The position numbers were made by a program, and so were the translations under genes. This document shows positions 42,701 to 56,957 of a stretch of DNA of 64,000 nt, piece by piece (position 1 is the stretch's first letter; each line of letters begins with the position of its first letter). This DNA comes from Aquila chrysaetos chrysaetos (taxonomy: Eukaryota > Chordata > Aves > Accipitriformes > Accipitridae), in assembly GCF_900496995.4 (NCBI RefSeq), contig NW_024470381.1:1-64000 (forward strand). The letters are read 5' to 3'. The notes beneath the pieces are model-generated. The model made no database searches, had not been told where the DNA came from, and saw nothing but the letters and a program-made list of their open reading frames with translations.

Positions 42701-43932
42701 GGGTTTAATCTGCATAAAAGAGTTGTTTGGGGAAGAGTGCTTACACAGAACACACCTTTTGCATGATAGAGATGAGATGACAGGACATTTTGCAAATTGC
42801 AGATTACTATGTAGGGATCCTTGTTTAGCTGAGGCTTCAGGTTTAGATTTTGTGAAAGCAAAATGTACTCTTCTACTCAATCTCATGGCATAACTGAACG
42901 GTGCTAGAATGTTTTGTTTGGACTGGAAACGTGCTGTAGTTTCCTATGTAGTGGTGGAACATGGTGTCGCTTAAGTTGCGGGATTCCTAGTCTGTTTTCA
43001 TTGCTGGGTGAAGTGCTAAAAGTACCAGCTACAAAGAGTAAGGTGTGCTTGTGTGAGAATATTTTTGAGTGGAGATAGGTCAGGCTTTTAAACAATTTTG
43101 AAGCTACCTGAGCAGCAAAGTGACTGGTGATTATTATGGTTATACTTGCTTACAGCTAGCCTGTTGATCAGCAAAATGCACTTCGTGGCAGCTGGGACAG
43201 TAATTTCTCTCACATGGTCAGCTATTGCAGCTTGGCAGGTAGCTAGATAGGTATGAGCGTGATGGAGCCCTGCTTTCCTGGAGATGACTGAACACCAGCC
43301 TACCAATGGAAAGTAGTGAATGAATGCCTTGTTTTGCTTTGCTTGCATTCATGGCTTTTGCTTTACCTACTAAACTGTCTTTATCTCAGCCCACGAGTTT
43401 TTTTTCTAACTTTTACCTATCTGATTCTCTCCCCTATCCCAGTGTGAGGGAGGTGAGCGAGCAGCTGCATGGTGCTTAGTGGCCGGCTGGGCTTAAACCA
43501 CGACAGAGCTCATGGAGGAAACCAGAGTGACGTTCTTTCCCCTCTCTGCTGCCACGTACTTGCTCCTGGTGTGTTCACTTAGAGGCTTGTGGAAGACAGA
43601 ACAAAGCTGCTCTTGATCCAAAATGGCTTGTGATCTTTGCTTCTCTGGCAGAGCTGGGGCCTGCTGAGCATGGAGCTTCTGGCTGTGCACCATCAGTTGA
43701 GCTGATGGCCTCAGAGGAGAAGGGAAGCAGTGCATGGAATTAAAGCTGCTGTTTCAACAGCATCCATGGGATTTGTCTGCACTGCTCCCTAGCGGTGGGG
43801 AAGCTTCGGTGCTGCAGAGAATACGAGTAGGTAGTTCCTCTTCAAGAAAATCCTGGACATCAAGCAGCAGCACTGCAGAGGCAAAGCATCCATCTTCCTC
43901 ACCACATTGTATGTCCCTTCTCTGTTTGACAG
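39760..43932 (+). other. Intron of the DCAF12-like copy
   Basis: About 4.2 kb between well-defined donor and acceptor. AT-leaning, with a poly(A) run near 40300. No repeat family or embedded gene is recognised. Confidence 0.5.
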
Positions 43933-44117
43933 GTATTCTGTGGGTGAGCTTCTACGAGCACATCATCACAGTGGAAATGGGGCAAGGTTCCTTCCTGTTT
44001 TATGGTATCAGAGCCCAGAGGTTCCTGGGTGAAAAGCCCCCCAGTGCCTGCTATGGACAGAAGCAGAAATTAGGAAGAAGCAGAATTTTGCAGCTGACTA
44101 CTGGGAAAGGCTGGCTG
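43933..44117 (+). pseudogene. DCAF12: DCAF12-like exon c
   Basis: Acceptor TGTTTGACAG, donor GTGAGT. Open throughout, reading VSFYEHIITVEMGQGSFLFY...LTTGKGWL. It is one or two residues longer than expected between RFL and SACYG. Phase agrees with exons b and d. Confidence 0.85.
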
Positions 44118-44899
44118 GTGAGTAGCTTGAGGCTGTAGGAGACCCTTTACACAGGAGTGCCATAGAGGCTTGAGAAGCGGGTCTTTTTATAGTACTGGGA
44201 GCTATTGTATGAAAGGCGTCCCAGCAAAACAGTGCTCATGTAAGCGATAACTGTAATCATGCATGAAAAGCAAGAAGTCCTGCAGAACTGCTTTCTACAA
44301 AAGCTTTCTGAAAGAGTACTGAAGGTTGGTTGCTTGAGTGTAAGGCATACTGACTACTGTTCTTGCACACCGATTCATGAACAAGCTAGAGTTTATATTT
44401 CTGAATGGGATCTGACTTGTAGTTTTCAGAACCTCAAACACAAAATACATTGTCTTCCTCTTAAACCATGCTCCTGTAGTGTGGCACTCAAAGTGAGAGT
44501 GATTTCATTTAATTGTGTGCAATTTCAGAAACTGTGGCTTCCTCAGGTAATGCCATGGCAGCCACTTGAGTTCAATTTCCTGTATCTTCTCATAAAGCAG
44601 TTAAAGGCTTTGTCTAACTTCTAGCCATTACCTTTTGTGTCATTCTGGTGTAACTTTAAAAAGGAGTGGAACTTGGTAACTTCCCTACCCTTCATCCCCC
44701 CCCCCCCAATGTTTGGCCCAAATGTCCTCAGAAAAAGCTTCAGGAGAACTCAGGTGTCTTCAAGAAGTTGACCTGTCTGAAGCTTCAGGGAGTGTTAATA
44801 GAAAAGATCCCTTCTTAGACTCTGGAAGCTGTCTTTGGCTTTTGTGAGACAAGGTTTTGGGTTGGTTGGGCAACAATAACAATCTAAACTTTCCTTTAA

Positions 44900-45061
<162 letters not shown>

Positions 45062-46110
45062 TGATGACTCTTTACAAATGCTGATCTTTACACAGATTTC
45101 CACTTTTCCCTTTTTTTAACAACAAAACTGCATGATGCCCTTGATGTCTGATTTAAATGCAAGTTATTTTTTGGCAGAGATTTCTGTTGGTCTCCAGCAG
45201 TTTTGTACCTCTTTTTTAAGCAGTTTTTTGCTTTAACCTCCTTGATTGCTTTATATGAAGGGTTTTTGAAATCCCTTTTTATTGTTTTGACTCCAGATGC
45301 CTCTTCCCCCACATTGAGGCTAACCTGGCCACGTGCCCCCTCCCCTACTTTGCTGTGAGGTAGCATTCCTTTCTTAGAGAGGGGTTGCTCCCAGGCTTTC
45401 TGTGAAAGTCTAGGGGCTGCATGTGTGCGGGTACTTTGTGTCAATGACGTTACCTGGAGTGAGGGCTACTTGTAATCAAACAATATTAAAAATATTTATG
45501 AGAGAAGTTACTACTCTATCTGTAGAGCCTGGCCCTGGCCTGGGTTGGTCTTGTACTTTTAAAAAATAAGTCTAATGACACTGTTTATACATAGAGGAAT
45601 ATGGTGATTTTAAGCTGTACTCATTGGAGCCCAGGGACGGATTCCCTGGGAGTATTGCCCATCAAGCCCAAACTGCAGGAGTGCAGCAATTTTCAAAAGT
45701 GCATTTGTATTTGAATTGTAGTTTTCAGCAGTGCCAGGAGCAAAAATGGATCTCTGTTTCTTCTCTGCCTGTCCCAGTTATCAACTTGCACGGATGGAGT
45801 TTGCATAGGTTGTTCTGCAGCATGGCTATTGCAGGGGGATATGACATGGAGGGCTTGCAGAGATGTAGAGAGAAAATGGGATCTAGGGACATGAGTGTTC
45901 TGATCATTCACAATGAACTAAATCGCTCCATTTTCCACAAGCCAAGGTTCCTGAGTGCTGCTGCTGCTGCAGCTCATGGGTTCTTCATAACCTGCCTACA
46001 ACCCAGGACGTTTTTTTGTCCCAGGCTGTGGAAACTTTTCCCATTTTAGCTGTTCTGGTTGCCATCTCCTCTAATAAGCCAATGTGATAAATAAACTATT
46101 TGGTTTTTTT
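45062..46110 (+). other. Probable 3' UTR of the DCAF12-like copy
   Basis: Follows the stop codon. An AATAAA signal occurs near 46089 (GTGATAAATAAACTATTTGG). No coding potential is supported. Confidence 0.45.
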
Positions 46111-49100
46111 TTTTCTCCAAGGCTGAAGAGTGCACCTCGGACTTCACTAACGCAAGCTAGAAGCTTTCCATGCAGCAAGTTACCTTGCTGTTAGCTCATG
46201 TTGCGCTAGCACCTGCTCTCATCCCGCTTGCTGTAGGAGAGGATCAGTCTTTCCCCAAATGCCCTGCTACCTTGTGCATTGAAACTCCATCAAACTTCTG
46301 CGGGACTGGGTGGGGAGAATAGGTCTGATGCCCTCCAGGTCCAGCTGTGAAGCGTGTATGTTCCAGGGTGATGGTCTTCCCTACTGCTCAGCTAAAGTGC
46401 AGGACTCCAGGGTGCTGCTCCTAGCCTTTTGGCAGGCACCATACTCAGCTTGTTACTGATGCCTCTATCCTGCCGGGATGAACGCCTTTGCCCTGCCCCT
46501 GTCACTGGTGGAGCAGAGTGTGCCTGTACCTCACTGCTTTGGTGCCAAATGGGCAGCTGGTTGAGGCTGAGAAGACAGACAAGACTGGGACATGCTCTGT
46601 TCTCCTGTCTCTGCTGGAGGTCACAGCCACCACCGCAGAGTAGCTCTAGTCCCCTACGCAGTTCCTGCCAGACTGCCTGGAGCTAGTCCGCCTGTGCCCT
46701 CGTGGTCCCTCTCGTCTCTGTCCTCAGTATCTTCATCAGTGATGCCAAGCAGTGAGCCTCAGGCTTAATTTCCAGTTGGTAGTGGAGAGTTGGATGGAAA
46801 TCCTGCAAGAAAAAGGAATGCAGTTCCCTCCCCTCCAGGTGGAAATCCTGGCCAGGAAACAGCTCTCCCAGAGGTGGACCTGTCCCAGAAGTACAATTTA
46901 TTCCCACTGAGCACTGACATGGGTATTTCACAAACAGCTCTTCTTGTGGCATTTCATAATTCTACTTCCCTTGTGGGTTGGTTGCTTAAACGGAATGAGT
47001 TCACGGCGCTGCATATGTGGCTCTTCAGGCTTTTCTTGGAAAAGGGGCAAATTACATACCCTGGAGTAGCAAAGGAGCTCTCCAATTTTATTTGGCATTG
47101 TTTTTTAAAGATCTCATAATGGTGCCTGTGTTGTTCTGTGATGGCAACATACTGCTTTGGTTATTTTACGGACTTTGAAAAGTGGAAGCATACAGAAAAG
47201 AAGCAAGTCTTGGGTGAAGTATGACAGTTTGTGTATTTCTAGGATTACTCTTCCAGCTGCTGTGTAAGATCACTGTGTCACAGGGAACATGTTCTGCTTA
47301 GTTTTCTTTATTTGGGCTTCGTTTGAGGTGCTGCTTGCCTTTTTTTTTTTTTTTTTTTTTTAAAGAAACTATACACTTGAGTCTACTTGAGTGTCCTCCA
47401 GTTGTGCTGAAACAACATTTACTAGTTAGGCACCGAGTGTCACCATTGCCAAAGGAAAACTCCTGGTGTGGAAATCCCAGCCCTGATGTTGACCAATTAA
47501 TTGAAGCATATTGCAGGTCTGGGTGAGTGGGCAAAAAGGGTATTTGATATGGACTGAGCTTCAGCTTCCAAACACAGAGGCTGATCTTTCTGGAGAGTCA
47601 GCAGAGTCTCTAGGTTCCTGTAGAGGCACCCCTGGAAAGTGTCCCTGTCTGCTGACTCTGGTCTCCTGGAGCACCTCAGTGTGTGGTCCTAAAGCCTGGC
47701 AGTGTGAGTGCCCTTTTCCTCCTTTTTTTTTTCTGCATAGGAAGCTTTGGACAAATTTCGGAAGAATCTGGACAATGATGTAAAATTCCTCAAGTCTCAC
47801 ATGCTTCTGTGTATTCTGCTTTCAGGGTGCTTTCTAGCAAAGAGAACTTCTCACAGGGAGGTATTCATCCTTGTTGCTGTATGAAAATCCCTCCAAAAAA
47901 CTGGAAACAAACTAGATAGCGCTGCAAGCCTGCAGACAAATGGGGCCAGAGAGAACTTGATTTCTAGCCTGTTTCAGTGGTTTTAAACACTTGTAGCCAT
48001 ACAGATGTTAAGTTTCAGAACATTTTGTGTTGGTCATCTGTCACTTTTGGTCCAGTCAGTGTTAGAACTTGAGACAGAGAAAGGTGATGATAGGCCAACT
48101 GTCCAAAGATCAGTGATAAGAGAAAAAGCCGGGGTTTCTTACTTGATTTGATTTTGTTGCCCTATTGGGTTAGATTTTGGAATTGAAATCCAGGATCATG
48201 GTGAGAAAGGCAGGGGGTTCCCATCAAAGGGCAGGAATGGCTGTAGGGAAGGGAATCTCCAGGCTCCGCATGGAAGGCGATTTGGGGGCAGCCTGTTGTT
48301 GAAATGGAAGATAGACCCCTGCGATGGATGGAGTTGAGTCTTGTGACTGCTCTTTGGTAGCTTCTCGAACAGCTCGCTGTGCTCTGCTGAGACCCAGTGG
48401 CATGCCCGTTATCAGACCATATTATCTTTTCCAATGTTCCTTAATGATTTCCCTCCCTTGCTCTTGCCTGCCCTCTGGAATGGTGTGTTTGGGGTTGCCT
48501 CCTCCACCCCAAATCATCCCAGTCTTTACTGTAGCAATATTGTACTTGCAGAGGTGACCTCTGTCAAGCAGGAGACCTTTGATCTGCTTAATTTGAAACT
48601 GGGACGACCTTTGAGGCTGGCTTGGCCTGTAGAACTGGGCAGTTACCCTTGTCCCTGTTTGATGGGATTACACAGTAATGGTCTATTCCTCAGGGGGTGA
48701 GGGGGAACAGACTCTGGGTTATCTCGCATTAGGCACTTGGAGGAGAGAAGAGAACTTTAATCATAACAGACCTTGAGACTTTTCTTCCTGCTGTTGACTT
48801 TTCAGTCATGTGGGAGCTCTTGTGCTGCTGGTGAGTGTAGGAAGCAGTTAATTTTACGGCTCAGCTCTTTTCAGTAGACTAGCATGTTAATTTGGGCATC
48901 TTTGGGTATTACATATTCAGTATTCATGGCCACATGTAATCAAATGAGTGACGACTTAATTCTGGGTTCAGTAATACCCAGCTTGCAATTACTAGGCAGC
49001 AGCCCCTCAGTAACAATTGGGTGTTAACATGATGGACATTCCTAAGGAAGCAGAAGCTACTTTGCAGTGTTGGCTTGAGCACAGCAATGAGTGTGGTGCT

Positions 49101-49456
49101 CAGCCTCTTCACCAAACACCTTCTTCCTGGGAATTCCTCCAGTTTTCTCCCTTGTACAGTCAAGTCATCCAGGGAGAATTGCTAGTCCTCTCCTTGGGCG
49201 CTTTCTGGGATTGTGGTAAAGTGAGTCCATGTGTTTGGTTCCCTCATCAGCGCTGCTGGAATTAGTCCAAGGGGAGTAAATGACCAAAGAATAGTTAATA
49301 GATGCTTGTTGCTAGTCTCAGTTGTTCATTTTCCACATAGATCCATTTTTAAGATGCGCTGCAAGAGTGTGCCCAGTGATCTTACTGGACTTAGTCTGTC
49401 CACAAAGGTTACATTGACATTGTGGGTGACTCTTGTGTCTTTCATTACAGGGATAT
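46111..49456. other. Intergenic DNA, no gene recognised
   Basis: Unique-looking, AT-leaning DNA with a T20-plus run near 47341. Frames of 60-109 codons lack recognisable motifs and splice support. Confidence 0.4.
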
Positions 49457-49461
49457 ATTTG

Positions 49462-50039
49462 TGTCGTGGTTTAACCCCAGCCAGCAGCTAAGCACCACGC
49501 AGTTGCTCACTCACTCCCCCCCCCCCCAGTGGGATGGGGGAGAAAATCGGGAAAAGAAGTAAAACTCGTGGGTTGAGATAAGAACGGTTTAATAGAACAG
49601 AAAAGAAGAAACTACTAATGATAATGATAACACTAATAAAATGACAACAGCAATAATAAAAGGATTGGAATGTACAAATGACGCGCAGTGCAATTGCTCA
49701 CCACCCGCCGATCAACACCCAGCTAGTCCCCGAGCAGCGATTCCCCCCACGCACTTCCCAGTCCTATAATAGATGGGACGTCACATGGTATGGAATACCC
49801 TGTTGGCCAGTTTGGGTCAGCTGCCCCGGCTGTGTCCTGTGCCAACTTCTTGTGCCCCTCCAGCTTTCTCGCTGGCTGGGCATGAGAAGCTGAAAAATCC
49901 TTGACTTTAGTCTAAACACTACTTAGCAACAACTGAAAACATCAGTGTTACCAACATTCTTGTCATACTGAACTCAAAACATAGCACTGTACCAGCTACT
50001 AGGAAGACAGTTAATTCTATCCCAGCTGAAACCAGGACA
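49462..50039 (-). repeat. Solo ERV-L LTR (578 bp)
   Basis: TGTCGTGGTTTAACCCCAGCC at one end and CCAGCTGAAACCAGGACA at the other. A perfect 5-bp target duplication ATTTG lies at 49457-49461 and 50040-50044. It is the same family as the LTRs of E5 and the fragments at 22099 and 22913. It arose by recombination between the two LTRs of a former provirus. Confidence 0.9.
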
Positions 50040-50044
50040 ATTTG

Positions 50045-53000
50045 CTGCCTCGGTTTCAAGTCTTTGGCTGCCTTTTGTTTCTTAAGGATTAAGATACTTC
50101 CATATCCGTGTCCAGAATTTCATCCTCTTCCTCCACCTGAGTACTTGCTTTGTATATAGACTGCATCTGCAGAGTTAACAGATGAAAGATTGTACTTCAT
50201 TTAATGTAGTGTCTTTAAAACTCTTGAAATGGCATTCAAATTGTCTGCATTCTTAGCTGGGTGCCTGTCTTGCTCCTTAACACTTCTCTCTTTGGAGCTT
50301 TAGAAATGTCTGACAACTGTTTGGCTTGTCTTGGCTTACTCTTTGCTGGATTTACAGGGAAGATTTCTTGGCAATCAATGGTGCAGGTTGCAAGTGTGAG
50401 CTTCTGGCTTCTTGTCGTGCCCCAAGTGATGCAAGAGTCCTAGCAGATGCAGAAATGCTTGCTTATTTTATTCGAGGGAGGTGGTGGTGGTTGTTTTTAA
50501 ACTACCCACAATGTGCCAAGTTTTCCTTACCAAGCAAGGGGAGAAGTTACTGCTTAGAACTTTGCAGCTGAAACTACAAAGCCAGTCCCTTAACTGTGCA
50601 AAGTTTCTTGCCCTTAGAGCCGTTGCTGTTCTGGTTATAGGAATAACTGTGCAGCTGGAGGAGCAAAGTGAGGAAACGACAGAGCAATTCAAGAGCTGAC
50701 AATGGATCAGAGGGGGGTACAAGCAGGGGAAGGCACTGCAAGAAATATGTCCTGTTGCTGCTTCTGAGAATATCTTAATTTGGAAACTTGTTATAGGAAA
50801 ATGATGTCGAGGTTGAAGATGAAGTGCAGAAGTGTGAGGGTCATGCTTCCACTTTGTGTGTTTCCAAGTTCTTTACCTTTTCAGCCCAATTAGTTTAGAG
50901 TTCAGCTAAAAGAATTTTGCATTAGAGTAAGTCTTTATTGACCTTGTATCAAACATGGATGTATGACAGTGGTGTCAGACTGGAGTATGTGAAGGGTTTT
51001 TAATTTCAATCCTCATACTTGTTGAGGTGCTCTTTGAAGTGTGAATCTCTTGCAGCTCAGCTGAAGCATGGTTTTCCTGCGTGTGTGGACATCCTGAGGT
51101 GTGGCTGTGTCTTCCTAATGAGCACTCTGCTGCCAGCTTTAGGACCTGCAGGTGACACCTGCAAGCCTTCATCTTAGGTACTTAAGTGTTGATTTTGTGG
51201 GGTTTTTTTTTCAATAGTTGAAGGAGGATGGGGGAGGGAATTGGGTATTTCTGCCGCAAGGAAATACTGAGGAGGAAAAGAGGATACACACTCCTAGGGG
51301 AAGGACAAGGGAGGATGAGAGAATTACTGGTCCTGATCCTGCAGTGCCGGTGTTGTTTTTTGGGGACGTGGTTAGGGCACAGGAGCTGCTGTGTGCATTG
51401 TGTTTTTACCAGCTGTCACGGGCAGTGAACTGCACTGTAAGGCTTGGGAGAGGTGAGGAGTGCCTCCCTCCTACTAAGCAGCACTTGAGCTGTTGCCTGA
51501 TTCCACACCTGCGCGCAAAAGGAGGAACTAAGTGTGAAAAATCAGTCCCTGTAGGAAAAGTCACCTGTTTGTGCAAGACTGCTGCATACAGAGGAAGATC
51601 AGTTGTGGGCTGAAGGTAATGCATCATTCTAGATGCAGTACACAAATAGCGACAAATGGATTTCTGCTTTCTCTGTAGAATGAGTTTAACATACCATACT
51701 TTATCAGGATTTGAGTTGACATTAATATTCTGCTAGTTCAGTACATCAAGAATAATAGATATGCTGCTGAATTTTCCTGGGTTGTCTTTTTTTTTTTTAC
51801 ATTTCTTAACAGTTCTAGAGCCTGTGAGAGTTCACGAAAAGCAACTTGTATGTCTCACTTCTCTCTGAGAACCTCTGGATTTCTCTTCTGTCCTTGCAGA
51901 AATGTCTGACAAAGGGTTTCAGAACAATTTCCTTGAGGTGTGTATTTTTTAAATTGCATTGAGTTTTCTTTGTTGTTGTTGTTGTCTTCTCCATCTTCAG
52001 TTCCCTTCCAGAGGCTTTGAGGCAATGTTGTTTGGTTAGAGAAGGAAGAACCTTAAGGGGCGGGGCATGGAATTTAATCATAATCCTGGGCTGTGATTCT
52101 ACATCCCTTTCCTTAGTGCCAAGTCAGCTTCAGATCCTCCATTTCCTGGCTTCAGTCATGTTCCCTTGCAGGGCTTTGTCCCCTCTGGTATACTTAATTT
52201 GACTGTTAGTGCAGCTGCCCTCTGAACAACATCTGTGAAATGATGCAGCACAAGAGCCTCCCAAATGAAAGTGCACTTTTGCAGGCGATGTAAACCTTTG
52301 TTCTGGTTTAGATTGTAACCCTGTGGTCATACATGTTTGAACTGAGATAACTCAGGGTATATGTGTCTGTTGGGAGAGTTGTAAGGCTTTATAACTGAGT
52401 TTTCTGCCAAGGGGACAGTGACATAGAGCTCCAACTTCTAGTCTTTTTGTGGGATAAGGTATGTAGCTGGATATCTTTTCTTTTTTTTTTTTTTCCCCAG
52501 GTGTTTGCACTAGAAGAACTCTATGTAGTTACTATTCTCTGTGTATCACCAGAAAACAAACTCCAATCATATAAATTGATAAAGTGCTGGTTTGCCAAAG
52601 CCAAAACTTCATAGTAAGTATAAACATGATTTTTAGTTCCTTTTTATAGTAGGACTGTGCATTTTGAAAATAAAAGTATGTAGCTACTTGACAGAAGTAA
52701 AGAGTGCTGCTTTTAGAATGGAAAATCCAAGTCCTTAGAATTGAGATGAATTTGCCCTTGGTCAGAGACCTGTCTTTCCACCACCTAATTGCTCTCTATT
52801 AATTAGACGCTTCAAAATTAAAAAAAAAAAAAAAAAAAAAAATTAAAAAAGTTAAAATTACTGTTAGGTACTTAAACTGTTCCAGCTTGATACTGGAACC
52901 TTACCAATAGGTTTTTAATGTAGGTCTGTCCTTCTGAGTTTGTACTAAAAATCAAAGTGAAGGACACTTGTCTCCTTTGAGACTACTCTGTAGAGTATAG

Positions 53001-54589
53001 TGGCACAGAAAAAAAAACTTTTTTATTTGAGGATGGACATAAGGACTGGATCAGTTGTGTGGATCAGTGATACTATGGCTGTTTCTGGTAAAGTCAATTT
53101 TTTTCTTTTTTTTTTTTTTTTTTTCTTTTTTTTTCTTCTTTCTCCTCTGCAGAATTTTATACTGATGTACAGCTTTTAAAGGTGCTTCCCTAAGACCTAT
53201 TATCAGGGTATTTGAAAGTACTTGGAACTACCTTTGCTATTTAAACCCTTCTTGGTCATAGTACAGTGCTCCACTTTGTTTTGTTTTTAGGGCCCTGGTC
53301 TAGATTTTATTTGTCTAGTATCAGACAGAATATTACTGTCTTTCCAGTAGGTGTTGCCATGAGAGGGTCTCTAAACACAATGAGTTACAGGGAAGGATTC
53401 CACACAAGAAGACTAATTTCAAGAGGGATGTTGGTTATCAGTTAATAACTTTGGAACACAGCAGAGCAATATCGGTTTCCTGAAATTGTATGAAAGACTA
53501 ATTAATGAAAACTCAGGGGTTTTTGTCAAGCTATCAGTACAGTTGTGCGACATCATATGTTGCCATGGTGGTCTAGTCATCAAATCTTAAATCCTGCTGT
53601 TCTTAGAATAATGATTGCAGCCAAGGAGGCTGTTGCTCTTACTCCCGAATCTGAATGCCTTGTAGATTTTTCACAAGTTGAGGAATGATGCATCTGTGAA
53701 AACAGTATTGAAGAGGGGACAGTCAGACTCTCCTCAGAGGACTGCTGTCACCAAGAAGCAACATCAGAGTGACAAGCCATTTTAAGCTTAGCATTACTAG
53801 CCTTCAAATGCTACAGTGCGACATGATGGCACAATGCAATGTATAGCTGTACACCTTTCAAAGAGACTGGGCCTAGGTGAAATCTTATTTAAAGTTAAAA
53901 CTTATTTAAAGTTAAACAAATTATCTTCAGTGTTGATCACTTGTGCAACACAAATGGGTTCATTTAATGGTGATGAAGAGCTTATTATCCTTATGTTCTA
54001 TATTCCGGTTTTTTCAAAATATCCACAAACAGTTTTTCTAGGTGGTGTAAATGGATATAGAGCAACTGTTGCATTATGCATTGGCCTGTCTGCAAATTCT
54101 GTCAATAGAAGCAAGTGTACTCTGTGCTTCTGAGTGGAGAAATTGTTAATTGTTGTAGGAACCTATGTTGTATGACATCTTGTCAAATGTAGTTGAAATC
54201 TGGGTGTGAATGTTTTCTCTTACCAAGAGGTAGGGTCGAACAGCAAGTACACAAATTGGCAGCCAGTAGGTGCATCTGAGAGGTTTTGGAGGTGCTCCTA
54301 GGTGGAAATCTTTGCGTACACATCATGGCAACCACTGCAGGTGAGCTGCAGGAGGGAGAGTATACAAGTGTTCTTCCTGATCTGGTTCCAGAATGTAAAT
54401 GACATGTGAAAGATGCTGAGCTCCCAGACAAATTCACAAAGAGCCTCAGCCAATATTGCAGAAAGGTAAAGAATTTTGTTTTCAGAAAACTAGGCTAAGG
54501 ACCTTGGAGAGAAAGTTTGGTAGTATGCTAACTGAGAAAAGTCACAGGATTAAACGAAGCAGTGTATCCGTAGAGGCAGAAGTGGAGCG
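50045..54589. other. Intergenic or intronic DNA, no gene recognised
   Basis: AT-rich, with A-rich (52817-52850) and T/C-rich (53100-53150) simple repeats. Minus frame 54183-54437 and others have no recognisable family. Confidence 0.4.
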
Positions 54590-54704
54590 ATGAGCAGTGA
54601 CCTGGAGAAGAAGTATCACTGGATAAATGCCATAATTAAAGCTCCAAGTCCGTACCAGGTCTTCCATGTGGAGTGTGGTGACAGCCAGAGTCTGAGAGTC
54701 AAAG
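54590..54704 (+). other. Candidate exon just left of E5
   Basis: An ATG-started open segment (MSSDLEKKYHWINAIIKAP...SQSLRVK) runs into a strong donor GTGAGT. No acceptor or family is recognised. E5 inserted 16 bp beyond the end of this segment. Confidence 0.25.
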
Positions 54705-54720
54705 GTGAGTCCAGGGATGT

Positions 54721-55174
54721 TGTCATGGTTTCAGCCCAGCTGGTAACAAAGGACCACACAGCCGTTGGCTCACTCCTCTCCTCCTCTCCGCCCTCCTCCG
54801 GTGCGATAGGGAGGAGAATCGGAGGAGAGAAAAGGGGAAAAAAAAAAAAACAGAACCTCAAGGGTTGAGATAAGGGCGGTTTACTGGGATAACACAGAAA
54901 AAAAGAGAAGTTACAACAACAACAACAGTACTAATAAAAGAATATACAAAAGGAGTGATGCACAGTGCAAGTGCTCACCACCCGGAACCCGACGCTCCAC
55001 CACCGAAAATCAAGAGAGAGCTCCCCCCAGCCCGCTCCCCATTTATATATTGAGCATGATGTCACATGGTATGGAATAGCTCCTTGGCTAGTTCAGCTGC
55101 CCTGGCTGTGCCCCACCCCGCCACCTCCCAGGTTCCTGTAAAAATTAACTCTATCCCAGCTGAACCCAGGACAT
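54721..55174 (-). repeat. E5 3' LTR (454 bp)
   Basis: TGTCATGGTTTCAGCCCAGC...AGCTGAACCCAGGACA. The TATA-like TATATAAAT on the minus strand lies near 55045. Confidence 0.92.
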
Positions 55175-55251
55175 TATCCACCCCTTACTCTATACCATCT
55201 ACATCATGCCCAGATCTTACATTTTCCAATTAACCACTACCACTTTCCTTG

Positions 55252-55287
<36 letters not shown>

Positions 55288-55699
55288 GGACACACACACA
55301 CACACACACACACACAAATAGCATTGCCTTAGTTGATGGGCTATCCCTCTAATGTGTCCATCAATTTTATTTAGTCCATGACTTTGGGGCTCCATCTGTT
55401 GTAACAGTCCTTCAGGATAGGAGAGATGGTGTGCGGCGTTGGGTTGTTGTATGCTGCCTCTGGAACTTGCGGCTGGTACATTTGGTGCAACCCACGCCCT
55501 TGGTCTGCAGGTCGAAGATGTTGATCTTGAGGAAATTGCTGGGCGCCAGTTCAAGTTCTATCACTGTTGTACTTGGCTCAGTTTCAAAGTCCATCCTTCA
55601 GTGATTTGGGTAATTCTTACAGTAATACCCTTGATATGGCATATAAACACTATAGATACAATGACATACATTGGCAGGTTAAATATCATACAGCCTAAT
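55175..55699 (-). other. E5 region between integrase and 3' LTR, with microsatellites
   Basis: No env is recognised. Contains (TA)n at about 55253-55281 followed by (CA)n at about 55290-55316. A short minus frame (55412-55594) has no recognised identity. Confidence 0.6.
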
Positions 55700-56449
55700 T
55701 CACTGGCTATTCTCTCCCAAAATCAAATCTCCCTGAGGTACCCATCGAACTTCCCCATCCTTCTGCATCACCCACCAGGTGTACCCAGGTCCTTGAGCAA
55801 AAACAATCCCTTGGATGGGTTTGTCTCTGTTTGAGGGAGGACTAACCCAGACTGTCTTTCTTAACATACTCCTCATGCACACTACAGGGACTTTATCCCC
55901 TTCTACAGTATGTGGAAGTCTTGGTTGGGCGGGGCCCGCCCGATTGGTGGATCCTCTAGTATTAACTAACCAGGTGGCTTTTGTTAAATGTGTATCCCAA
56001 TGTTTGAAAGTCCCCCCCCGCATTGCTCTCAATGTAGTTTTCAGCAGTCCATTGTATCGTTCGATTTTTCCGGAGGCTGGTGCGTGATAAGGGATGTGAT
56101 ATACCCACTCCATGCCATGCTCTTTGGCCCAGGTGTCTATGAGGTTGTTTTGGAAGTGAGTCCCGTTGTCCAACTCGATTCTTTCTGGGGTGCTGTGTCA
56201 CCATAAAACTTTCTCTTCAAGGCCCAGGATAGTGTTCTGGGCAGTAGCGTGGGACACAGGATATGTTTCCAGCCATCCAGTAGTTGCTTCCACCATTGTA
56301 AGCACATGGCACTTGCCTTGGCGGGTTCGTGGGAGTGTGATATAGTCAATCTGCCAGGCCAGCCCCTGTTTATATTTCAGCCATTGCCCTCCATACGACA
56401 GGGGTTTTAGCCGCTTGGCTTGCTTAATTGCAGCACGTTTCACATTCAT
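55700..56449 (-). pseudogene. pol: E5 integrase core and C-terminus
   Basis: 56198-56449 reads GLAWQIDYITLPRTRQGK...HVLTMVEATTGWLETYP (first catalytic Asp). 55700-56173 reads DNGTHFQNN (second Asp) and GKIERYNGLLKTTLRAM (Glu), then a C-terminal domain with VWVSPPSNRDK and EVRWVPQGDLIL. A frame change lies between the two pieces near 56180-56200. Confidence 0.85.
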
Positions 56450-56957
56450 GGATAACCTGTGCGATAGTGTCCATGGTCAAGTCCACCCCTCGATCGCGAG
56501 CCCATCTATATGTTGCATCTCTTCCCTGATGGCCTGAGGTATCATGGGCCCACTGAGCCATAAATAGCTCACCCCTATGTTGCCAGTCCAGGTCCACCTG
56601 AGACACTTCAGTCTTGGCGGCCTGATCTGCCTGCTGGTTGTTTTGATGTTCTTCAGTGGCCCAACTCTTGGGTACATGAGCATCTACGTGACGTATTTTT
56701 ACCACTAGCTTCTTTATCCGAACAGCAATATCTTGCCACAGTGCGGCAGCCCAGATGGGTTTACCTCTGCGCTGCCAGCTGCTCTTCTTCCATTGCTGTA
56801 GCCACCCCCATAGGCCATTTGCCACCATCCATGAGTCAATATAGAGATAAAGCACTGGCTACTTCTCTCTTTCAGCGATGTCTAATGCTAGCTGGATGGC
56901 TTTCACCTCTGCAAACTGACTTGATTCACCTTCTCCTTCAGCAGTTTCTGCGACTTG
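56424..56957 (-). pseudogene. pol: E5 RNase H end and integrase zinc finger
   Basis: Reads LYLYIDSWMVANGLWGWL (RNase H Asp), NNQQADQAAK (last Asp) and then the integrase finger HDTSGHQG...HECETCC. A stop near 56856 and the stop at 56958 separate it from upstream pol. Confidence 0.8.

Noticed and set aside
54183-54437. 84-codon minus frame left of E5
   Set aside because: No motif, no splice context, and low confidence that it is coding.
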